Assembly (NCBI RefSeq): GCF_022790535.1
Contig: NZ_LOHG01000001.1
Span: forward strand, 96,913 to 160,912
From: Pseudomonas maioricensis
GTDB lineage: Bacteria > Pseudomonadota > Gammaproteobacteria > Pseudomonadales > Pseudomonadaceae
Direction of reading: 5' to 3'
DNA: 64,000 nucleotides
Under the pieces are notes generated by a model. The model was not told the origin of the DNA. It saw only the letters and a list, made by a program, of their open reading frames with translations, and ran no database searches. A program made the translations under genes and the position numbers. Shown one piece after another: positions 18,580-25,256 of this stretch (the first letter of the stretch is position 1; each line of letters starts with the position of its first letter).

Positions 18580-18725
18580 TTCTCTGGAGCCTGAGTGCAG
18601 AGACGGTGTGCGGCTGAACCGTGACCGACGATTGGACGAGCATCTAGCGCGGTCGGCGGGTTCTCTGATTAATGTCCGGGCTCTGAAGTGGAGTCGATAA
18701 AATAGAAGTGCAAGGAGGCAATATC

Positions 18726-19292
18726 ATGAAAATACTCACGCTGCTGTTTACGATGTTGGCATTGGCCGCTTGCCAATCCAGTGGCCGAAGCTCCGCGCCC
18801 AGCCTGTTTAAAGACGGCATTCTTCTGAAGCAGAAAAGCGTCGTTGTTGATGCCGATCACGCCAAAGTCATCATGAAACCCACCGGGTATATTTATCCGG
18901 TGCAGTTTTCTGTGCGACGTGATGGCGACCCCGATCAGCGTCCGGAGTCTCTTGGCACCGCTGCTTACACCGGTCGCGGCAAGGTGTTCGGCTGGATAGC
19001 AAAGATGAACGAGGTCACGCACAGTGCGGCGCTGAAGCACTTTCCCCAATTAGAGCTACAGGCTGATCCTGATCGCGCTATGGAAATCAGCGGCGGATAC
19101 GATGTCAGTGACAACAATGTCCGAAGAATGTGTGGCCCTCTTCGTTCGGTTTTTACACCTGAAAAGCAGAAGGTTTATCTGGTTGAGTTTGTCGTTCGGG
19201 TAGATGGTTGCGAGCAGCATGTGTATGACATCACTCAGCCGGAGCAGCGGATCCCCGTCCCAACGAGTGACCAATTTGTCCGGCCAAGTTGA
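18726..19292 (+). CDS. Lipoprotein of unknown function (188 aa)
   Basis: The start at 18726 is chosen because AAGGAGG sits 8 bases upstream and the protein then begins with a lipoprotein signal MKILTLLFTMLALAAC; the lipobox LAAC gives lipidation at Cys16. The mature part is about 170 residues, without membrane spans, and contains one cysteine pair candidate (RRMCGPLRS, RVDGCEQHV). I do not recognise the family. It follows the CDI locus by 300 bases and precedes two membrane-protein genes on the same strand, but the gap of 115 bases to the next gene leaves co-transcription open. Confidence 0.8.
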   Translation: MKILTLLFTMLALAACQSSGRSSAPSLFKDGILLKQKSVVVDADHAKVIMKPTGYIYPVQFSVRRDGDPDQRPESLGTAAYTGRGKVFGWIAKMNEVTHSAALKHFPQLELQADPDRAMEISGGYDVSDNNVRRMCGPLRSVFTPEKQKVYLVEFVVRVDGCEQHVYDITQPEQRIPVPTSDQFVRPS

Positions 19293-19407
19293 CCGTGAAG
19301 TACCCACGGTAGTTTTCAGGCTGACACATTAACGGGTTGTCACACACGGGTGATTAGCCAAAAAACAGATCGCTACCATCTCTACGCCGCAGGCAAGGGG
19401 TAAACCG

Positions 19408-20523
19408 ATGTTGGAACCTCGCCAGTTTACCCATGGCGCAACCACGTATGCATTGGCCAGCCCTTGGCGTCGTCTGGCCGCGCAGACGATCGACTTGATC
19501 GCGGCCGTTTTGATCGTTGCGGTATGCGCAGTACCACTTCTCTTTATCTCGCCTGCGTTCGGCGCTCTCCTGATGCCGATGGCATACGCCTATCTTCTTT
19601 TCGCCGACGCCATATGGAACGGTCAAAGCCTCGGAAAAAAGGTGATGAAAATTGTCGTGATGGACGAACAGAACCTCGTCCCGTGCGGCTACCTTCAAGC
19701 GTTTGTGCGCAACCTGATGAAGTTGCTTTTGCTGTTCCTTGACTGGATTTTCATATTCTTTGATTCGCAAAAGCGGATCGGCGATATGGCTGCTTCTACC
19801 ATTGTCGTAAACCAGATACCGGTTAATGATAACGCGCCATCCAAGGCAACACCCCCAGCCAGACACGTAGACACGAACAGTGAGGTATATGAAACCTTGC
19901 ATGCTGTGCCAGCCAGTGCTGATTACGCCGTGGATGCCACGGATCTTGATCCCGAGGACATACCTAAAGAACGCATTGAGAAGGTCAACGCGCTATTGAA
20001 TAGCGAGGATGAAAGCGTCCGATACGAGGCCGCGAAACTGCTCGTCAATTGGGGCTTTCAACATGCCCTGCAGCATCTTGCGGTGTTTATCGATGACCTC
20101 AAGGGTGGATACATTGATCACCAGCTTCATGGTTTTGATAACACCCAAAAACATAACCTCGCTGCATTAACCCGATACTGGGCGATCCAGTCAGACGAGG
20201 GAAAGGGTGAGCAGGCGAGGAAGGATATTTATCCCCTGATCTCAAAAGTCATTGCGCTGTCCAATACCCAACCCTTTCAAATCTCCGGTATGTTCTGGCT
20301 GGTTAGCGAGCGCGGAATGACCGAATACCTGCCTGCGTTGAGAACCCATCTGGCAAGCATCATTGATCACCCGGATGACTATCACTGGAAGATTCGTGAT
20401 GTGGTCACCCTCCTGCACGCGGTAGATCCGGAGTTTTTGAACGAGCTTTTGATACAGAAGAACATTGCTCTGGAGCGATACCTGATTACCGAGAATGCCA
20501 ACAACCCTGACGGTCGTCCCTGA
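19408..20523 (+). CDS. RDD-family membrane protein with a C-terminal helical extension
   Basis: 371 residues. The N-terminal 145 form an RDD domain: PWRRLAAQTIDLIAAVLIV (arginine and aspartate signature), a second and third hydrophobic segment, and GQSLGKKVMKIVVMDE followed by QKRIGDMAAS. RDD proteins are inner-membrane proteins, some thought to be transporters. After a linker, residues about 180-371 are soluble and helical (ALLNSEDESVRYEAAKLLVNWG, then repeats) and resemble HEAT-type repeats, a scaffold for protein contacts. The stop overlaps the next start by one base (TGATG), so the two are translationally coupled. Confidence 0.82.
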   Translation: MLEPRQFTHGATTYALASPWRRLAAQTIDLIAAVLIVAVCAVPLLFISPAFGALLMPMAYAYLLFADAIWNGQSLGKKVMKIVVMDEQNLVPCGYLQAFVRNLMKLLLLFLDWIFIFFDSQKRIGDMAASTIVVNQIPVNDNAPSKATPPARHVDTNSEVYETLHAVPASADYAVDATDLDPEDIPKERIEKVNALLNSEDESVRYEAAKLLVNWGFQHALQHLAVFIDDLKGGYIDHQLHGFDNTQKHNLAALTRYWAIQSDEGKGEQARKDIYPLISKVIALSNTQPFQISGMFWLVSERGMTEYLPALRTHLASIIDHPDDYHWKIRDVVTLLHAVDPEFLNELLIQKNIALERYLITENANNPDGRP

Positions 20524-21323
20524 TGAATATACTCAGCGCATTCAGAATCCTGGGCGTGCCTATTGGCGGCGCGTTGGGTTTCGGGTTCTTCATGCCTTTT
20601 ATCAGTGGCCTGGATCTTTTCAACGTTGGCCTGCTACTCGGGTTCATCGGCTCCATGCTGTTGGGTATTCCGTTCCTGCTGATAGGTGATCGGTGTTTCC
20701 CCGGTTTCAAAGCTCGCCATGTGTTTAGCAGTGTGTTGCAGATCTTGTTCACCTACGTTCTTTACAGCGGATTCAAACCACAATTATGGATAGCTGCCAT
20801 AGCGATTGGCGTGGTATTTGGTCTGCTCTATACCGCCTTTGATAGATATCTAGTGAGATACGCCGCGCGCAGCCCGGTGCCGCAAATGAGCAAGGTTTAC
20901 GTGTTTGGCATTCCATTGTGTGGAGGTGCATCGTTGGCCGTTGCCGCCATGTGGGCCTTTGCCTCTCCCTCTGAAATAGTGCCTCTTGTCATCATCAGCT
21001 TTCTGGTGGGTGCCGGTATTGCCATGCTCGTCGGCTGGCCCGTTCTGTGGCTGACCGATCGCCTTCTCACTCATCGCTTGCGTTACATCGTGGGCGGGAC
21101 AGTGAGTGGGTTTTTAATCTGGCTGTTCTTGGGGGCGCCCGGTTTGCTGCCTCTTCCGACCGGACAGTACATGAGTTATCTGGTGGATCAGATCGGTCCG
21201 AGAATGCTCGTTTTTGTTTGCTTTGGATGCGCATCAGGTCTGTTATTCACCGGGTATCGCGCGCTTTATATGTGGTTAGTTTCACGATACGGGACGGCAG
21301 CGCGTGAGCAGTCATCTAAATAG
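20523..21323 (+). CDS. Polytopic inner-membrane protein of unknown function
   Basis: 266 residues with about eight hydrophobic segments (for example FGFFMPFISGLDLFNVGLLLG, GIPFLLIG, VVFGLLYTAF, LAVAAMWAFA, VPLVIISFLVGAGIAMLVGW, FLIWLFLGAPGLL). I recognise no named family. Translation is coupled to the RDD gene by the one-base overlap, suggesting that the two products work together in the membrane. Codon use matches the host. Confidence 0.78.
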   Translation: MNILSAFRILGVPIGGALGFGFFMPFISGLDLFNVGLLLGFIGSMLLGIPFLLIGDRCFPGFKARHVFSSVLQILFTYVLYSGFKPQLWIAAIAIGVVFGLLYTAFDRYLVRYAARSPVPQMSKVYVFGIPLCGGASLAVAAMWAFASPSEIVPLVIISFLVGAGIAMLVGWPVLWLTDRLLTHRLRYIVGGTVSGFLIWLFLGAPGLLPLPTGQYMSYLVDQIGPRMLVFVCFGCASGLLFTGYRALYMWLVSRYGTAAREQSSK

Positions 21324-21446
21324 AAAAGCGCGCTGACTCAGGGCTGTGCCGACAGTCAAACATTTACCGTTTTGCATCGTGCAACTAGTTCCCGATTCCC
21401 CAGTCAGATCAGCGCCCGATTTCGATCATCAGAGCAGCCCCGTCCC

Positions 21447-22298
21447 ATGCGCCTGACTTCTCGCTTCACCTCGCTCTGCTTCATCGCCTTGCTCCCACTG
21501 CTCGCCAGCCAGGCTCATGCCAGCGAGGCGCAACAATTGGTATCGGCCATCAACGACTATCGCGCTCAGCCCTCCCGCTGCGAGGGGCGTGCGGTGCGTG
21601 GGTTATCGCCACTGGAGTTGAGGCAGGACCTGACGTTGCCCATCGGGTTTGCTGGCGACATGCGCAACACCTTGAAGGCTTCCGGCTATCGAGCGGTAGC
21701 GGTGCGCAGCATTCGCCTGGTGGGTGCCCAGGATGCGAGGGGTGCCTTCGCCATGCTGCAGAGCCGTTACTGTGGCGCATTGCTGGATAACCAATACGCC
21801 GACATTGGTATCACTCAGTCAGGCCGGGACTGGCGATTGGTATTGGCCAAACCGTTGCTCGACGGTCATCTGGGTGATCAACAGTCGGCGGGCAAAACCC
21901 TGTTGGCGCAGGTCAACGCGGCGCGTGCCAAACCGCGCATGTGTGGCAGCCAACCCTACGCAGCTGCGCGGCCCCTGACATGGAATACCACCCTGGAAAA
22001 CGCCGCCCTGCGGCACAGCCAGTCGATGGCCAGCGGCGGCTATTTCTCCCATCAAGACCCCAACGGCGACATTGCCAAAGACCGCGCCCGAGCGGCGGGT
22101 TACGACGGGCGACAAGTCGGCGAAAACATCGCCAGCGGCCAAGGCTCGCCCGAAAAAGCCATGCAAGGCTGGCTAGCCAGCCCCGGCCATTGCGCCAACC
22201 TCATGAACCCGATGTTCACCCAGATGGGGGCTGCTTACGGGACTAACCCGAACAGCAAAGCGGGGGTGTACTGGACCATGATGTTTGGTGCGCCTTGA
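21447..22298 (+). CDS. Secreted CAP/SCP-domain protein
   Basis: The ATG at 21447 is preferred to an earlier in-frame one because it gives an immediate signal peptide (MRLTSRFTSLCFIALLPLLASQAHA). The 283-residue protein has an N-terminal unknown region (about 25-140) and a CAP domain (about 150-283) with LLAQVNAARAKPRMCG, ENAALRHSQSMASGGYFSHQ, VGENIASGQGSPEKAMQGWL and PGHCANLMNPMFTQMGAAY. These are the conserved CAP blocks, including the His and Glu of the cavity. Periplasmic or secreted; bacterial CAP proteins remain poorly characterised. Confidence 0.9.
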   Translation: MRLTSRFTSLCFIALLPLLASQAHASEAQQLVSAINDYRAQPSRCEGRAVRGLSPLELRQDLTLPIGFAGDMRNTLKASGYRAVAVRSIRLVGAQDARGAFAMLQSRYCGALLDNQYADIGITQSGRDWRLVLAKPLLDGHLGDQQSAGKTLLAQVNAARAKPRMCGSQPYAAARPLTWNTTLENAALRHSQSMASGGYFSHQDPNGDIAKDRARAAGYDGRQVGENIASGQGSPEKAMQGWLASPGHCANLMNPMFTQMGAAYGTNPNSKAGVYWTMMFGAP

Positions 22299-22324
22299 TG
22301 GGCTGGATCAGGTTTTCATTGGCC

Positions 22325-22474
22325 CTAGTTTTTGCAGGTTTCCTTCCGGGCCGGATACTGCTCGCACTTGAGTCGCACGTTCTGGCCATTTCGCGAGTTT
22401 CTCGGGGGCGGTGTTGCTGGGGATGATTGATGAGTGGCTTGTGGGGCATGAGCTAAGTAAACGCTGAAGCCCAA
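22325..22474 (-). pseudogene. Possible truncated small secreted protein
   Basis: On the minus strand a frame reads LLGFSVYLAHAPQATHQ and ends NGQNVRLKCEQYPARKETC, which looks like the end of a signal peptide followed by a small cysteine-containing mature protein. There is no ATG; a REP arm (22491-22522) lies where the start should be. Either the start is TTG (22474) or the 5' end has been replaced. Weak evidence. Confidence 0.3.
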
Positions 22475-22490
22475 CAGCGAACACCGCCCC

Positions 22491-22592
22491 TGTAGGAGCG
22501 AACTTGTTCGCGAAGCGATGTATCTGACACGCTGTGTTGAAGCTGAAAACGCTCAAGCCCCGCCCCTGTTGGAGCGAGGCTTGCCCGCGAAC
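22491..22592. repeat. Two unpaired REP arms
   Basis: CTGTAGGAGCGAACTTGTTC (from 22491) and CTGTTGGAGCGAGGCTTGCC (from 22567) are both left arms of two REP subtypes lying in the same orientation, without matching right arms. Confidence 0.75.
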
Positions 22593-22617
22593 CGACTAAC
22601 TGCACAGATCACCTACG

Positions 22618-22909
22618 TTACTTCGGTCGTTGCTTCTCCTCCAACCCCGCCACCGAAGCCTCAACCAGCGCTCTGGCCGCTTCAATCTGATGCACAACCG
22701 ACCTCGCCAGCGGGCGAAATTCCAGCGTGCTGTTATCTGCCGTTTCATACGCCGTAGCCGCAGCGCAGGTATTCCGATGCCAGAACCAGTGCGTCTTCGA
22801 TCTTGATATCTGGTTTTACGGTGAACAGGCTGAGGTTGCCCAGGTTGGTATTGCTGACAAGGTTTTGCTTGATGGGCGTAGCAGGGGGATGTGGCGTGGA
22901 TCTGATCAT
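22618..22909 (-). pseudogene. Frameshifted DUF3077-like small protein
   Basis: The minus-strand ATG at 22909 has GGGAG ahead of it and encodes MIRSTPHPPATPIKQN, then SLFTVKPDIKIEDALVLASE, YLRC, then runs into TGA. Shifting one frame restores ATAYETADNSTLEFRPLARS and VVHQIEAARALVEAS down to a TAA at 22618. The total of 292 bases is one more than a multiple of three, consistent with a 2-base loss just after LRC. The intact relative at 53716-53928 has ASELLRCAMATAYECGD and SVVHLVEMAKAMVE at the same places, which fixes the break point. A structured leader lies upstream (22930-23045). Confidence 0.75.
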
Positions 22910-22929
22910 GGTGACTCTCCCGACATAGT

Positions 22930-23045
22930 TGAGCCATCACTCTTTGCGACTAAACAAAGGGTGGCGGCTGTGCGCGGGTTAGTCGACCGGGAGTCAGGCA
23001 GCCCGGCGCACCCGAAGGTGCCCCTTGCACAGCCACCATAAAGCG
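22930..23045 (-). promoter_or_regulatory. Structured leader RNA upstream of the DUF3077-like gene
   Basis: Read on the minus strand, GGTGGCTGTGC pairs with GCGCACAGCCGCCACC (outer stem, 22960-23037). Inside are GGCACC-TTCG-GGTGCGCC and CCGGG...CCCGG hairpins, then outside it CTTTG...CAAAG. The same plan, including the TTCG tetraloop, the CCGGG hairpin and the following hairpin with loop TTTRGT, recurs at 53584-53690, each time ending about 50 bases before a DUF3077-like start. Compensatory differences between copies support an RNA structure. Confidence 0.65.
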
Positions 23046-23340
23046 CCATCACCCGTGTCGTGGGACACGGGCAATGAAGGTGGACCGCACTGCGACCAGA
23101 CATTAGGCGGGCGACTAAACCCGATCGTTGAAATCAACGACAGGCAGGAAGGTAGTCGCCGCATCAGGCATCTACAAGCGGATGCAGAGCATATCCTGAA
23201 TTTTCAGAAGGGTCCTACAGAGCTCGGGTTTTGGGGCTGAAGGTTGTTTCTGATTGTTGGGGCTGAATCATTTCCAAGCCTGCTCAAATAAGGTTTTGCT
23301 TCAATGTAATGCTCAGGTCATTACAGCGAGAGTCATATCC

Positions 23341-23571
23341 ATGGCGTCCATCAATATCCCTGTCGACGATGACCTGAAAGCGCGTGCCTATCGTGAGCTT
23401 GAAAAACTCGGCGTCGCTCCATCAGAGCTGGAGCGCCAAGCTCTGCAGCGCGTGGCTGAGCGAGGTCAACTTCCCTTCAAACCCGCTGAGGACGATGAAG
23501 CCTTGCTCGCAACGGTACGCGAACGGCTTGCCGCTCCGCAGCGGGTAAAGGTTCCAGTGGATGACCTATAG
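23341..23571 (+). CDS. relB: RelB/DinJ-family antitoxin
   Basis: 76 residues beginning MASINIPVDDDLKARAYREL, a ribbon-helix-helix DNA-binding start, followed by an acidic toxin-binding tail ending KVPVDDL. The ATG at 23341 is chosen because the ribbon-helix-helix strand must start at the N-terminus. It would repress its own promoter and neutralise RelE. The toxin gene start (23561) overlaps its end, as usual, but the toxin is frameshifted. Confidence 0.88.
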   Translation: MASINIPVDDDLKARAYRELEKLGVAPSELERQALQRVAERGQLPFKPAEDDEALLATVRERLAAPQRVKVPVDDL

Positions 23572-23850
23572 GCCGAGTTCGATGCTCGTGCTTTAAAGGA
23601 ATGGGACAAATTGGGATCTACCGTAAGGGAGCAACTCAAGAAGAAGCTCGCTACGATTTTGGTCAACCCGCGCATTGAAGCAAATCGACTGCATGCCCTA
23701 CCTGACTGCTACAAGATCAAACTGCGAAGTAGTGGTTATCGATTGGTATATCAGGTGATTTACCAGGAGGTTGTGGTGTTCGTGGTAGCTGTCGACAAGA
23801 GGGAACGAGAGCAGGTTTATCGGAAAGCAGCCGAGAGGTTAAGTGGCTGA
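23561..23850 (+). pseudogene. relE: RelE-type toxin with an early frameshift
   Basis: The overlapping ATG at 23561 gives M-T-Y-R and then leaves frame. The correct frame resumes at 23572 as AEFDARALKEWDKLGSTVRE and continues intact to HALPDCYKIKLRSSGYRLVY and KREREQVYRKAAERLSG at 23850. One base is missing between 23569 and 23572 (expected M-T-Y-x-x-E-F-D). The body would be a normal RelE ribosome-dependent mRNase of about 95 residues. Unless a weak TTG at 23611 is used, giving a protein without its first strand, the toxin is not made. Confidence 0.8.
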
Positions 23851-23900
23851 ACTCCGCTAGCGGGCCGTCGTCAGGGTCATGGCTAGACCCAGCGGAAACC

Positions 23901-24230
23901 CTAAGGCCGTATATTTTTTCTCCTGCGACACTTGAAAAGCCAAAGCGCCGTTAACAACGTCGGCCAAAACAACGTGTTGAGAATGTCATGACCGCTTGCC
24001 TGCCAGCGCCAGTAGCCGAGGCTCGCAATATCGTCTCGCCGGTCTACCCACTCACCCGCACACGCAACGATTAAGACCGCCACCCAGCCAACGTATGGCC
24101 TGAATCGCCGGACAATAACGAGCAACGTTAAATAGACCGCCGTGCCCACATAGATGTGCAGCGCATCTTTCGACAACCCCGTTGCCGACACAATGGCGAG
24201 CTTGATGCTTTGGGCGGTTGAAGTGTCCAT
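23901..24230 (-). CDS. Small membrane protein, unknown (109 aa)
   Basis: Three hydrophobic segments: LHIYVGTAVYLTLLVIVRRF, WVAVLIVACAGEWVD and LFWPTLLTALWLF, with a charged tail KCRRRKNIRP on the cytoplasmic side. It resembles small membrane proteins of prophage lysis or morphogenesis regions (VanZ-like shape), but I do not recognise a family. Composition is host-like. Confidence 0.65.
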   Translation of the reverse strand: MDTSTAQSIKLAIVSATGLSKDALHIYVGTAVYLTLLVIVRRFRPYVGWVAVLIVACAGEWVDRRDDIASLGYWRWQASGHDILNTLFWPTLLTALWLFKCRRRKNIRP

Positions 24231-24284
24231 GGCTGATGCGACTCTTAGCGCTGTATCGAGGTTATGAATTCACCGGGGGGACGT

Positions 24285-24432
24285 TAGCTCCCAATCTGCG
24301 GAATAGCTCAGGATCGACGTTTGTAGCGCAAAAGCGCAAGACCGGTGACGTAGCAGTGAGCGCTATGGGGCTGTTGGAGCGAGGCTTGCCCGCGAAGAAT
24401 GGTGATGCGGTTCGGGTGATCGGGTGAGGTTG
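24285..24432 (+). repeat. Left copy of the direct repeat flanking the AT-rich module
   Basis: From about TCTGCGGAATAGCTCAGGAT through GCAAAAGCGCAAGACCGGTG and TTGGAGCGAGGCTTGCCCGC to GGTTCGGGTGATCGG this matches 28440-28588 in the same orientation, by eye at roughly 80 percent. It contains one REP arm. Confidence 0.75.
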
Positions 24433-24785
24433 TTGGTTGGCGCGGGGCATATGGCGGCACCAAGAGTTGAAATGCCAACTATATGATTTTTCTTGCCTTC
24501 TCAGCGCATGCGACAAAAACTATCTCTTTAAGTATCCTTTATCCCTTTGCTCGATCGTCGACACACTTCAGAAAATTATTAATGAGGAGCGGTTGTCCTC
24601 GGTATATAGCGGTGGCTCGCGTTTGCGTAATATAACGGCACTCTTCCTCTGAAGTATTTAGAAGAAATACAAACCCACTGGAAAGGGTGATGATAATCCA
24701 TAGTCCCGGTAGTCGTTCAAACGCTACTTCATTTCCGGCTAGGGTGGTGGTATAGTGCCATCACTCGAGCTCAAGGGAATGGCCT
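24433..24785. other. AT-rich non-coding stretch before the HEPN-ATPase module
   Basis: No convincing gene. Base composition drops in GC near 24470, probably marking the left edge of the imported DNA. TATAGT at about 24750 may be the -10 box for the module; no good -35 is visible. Confidence 0.4.
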
Positions 24786-25247
24786 GTGAAATATAAAGAG
24801 TATTTAAGATCTGCCAAGCGACATAATCATGCTTGTCGTGTTTTACAGGCTAAACTGGAAGCGTTCGACGAGGGCGATTTAAATAACGAGGAGTTTAAGT
24901 TTCTCGTTCTAAGTATGTATTATCTGTCTGGATATATAATAGAGTGTGCACTAAAATTCAAAATCTTTGAACTTAAACAATATGATCCAGTCCTTGAAGT
25001 GAACGAGGAGAACTGTGCTGCTGTGGGTATAAATTATAAAAAGAGAATAAAAACCCATAATTTCAGTTCGCTGCAAAATCTTCTTGATTCATTGGTGGGT
25101 GGGCTACACCATACCAGCAATAAGGGCGAGATCAATAAGTTGTTAAATGAATGGAATCCAGAGGTTCGTTACTCGCATATTGATTTGGAGTATAGCCAAA
25201 TCAAAGAGTTTTATGCTCATTCAAATCAATATTTAAGGAAGATGTGA
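24786..25247 (+). CDS. HEPN-like protein, first gene of a candidate defence module
   Basis: 153 residues, starting at GTG with AAGGGA 7 bases upstream. It is all-helical in appearance: AKRHNHACRVLQAKLEAFD, then LVLSMYYLSGYIIECALKFK, then RIKTHNFSSLQNLLDSLV. The pattern 'E-C-A-L-K' in a hydrophobic helix and a later 'T-H-N-F-x-x-L-x-x-L' is what HEPN (nucleotide-binding, often RNase) domains show; the RIKTH may be a short form of the catalytic R...H motif. It ends nine bases before the ATPase gene and shares its low GC content. As a small HEPN beside a large ATPase, it could be an RNase effector. No family name can be given from reading alone. Confidence 0.75.
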   Translation: MKYKEYLRSAKRHNHACRVLQAKLEAFDEGDLNNEEFKFLVLSMYYLSGYIIECALKFKIFELKQYDPVLEVNEENCAAVGINYKKRIKTHNFSSLQNLLDSLVGGLHHTSNKGEINKLLNEWNPEVRYSHIDLEYSQIKEFYAHSNQYLRKM

Positions 25248-25256
25248 GGGCTCATT

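Noticed and set aside
24437..24652. Short frame in the AT-rich gap before the HEPN-like gene
   Set aside because: No ribosome site, no homologous pattern, odd composition; the stretch looks non-coding.
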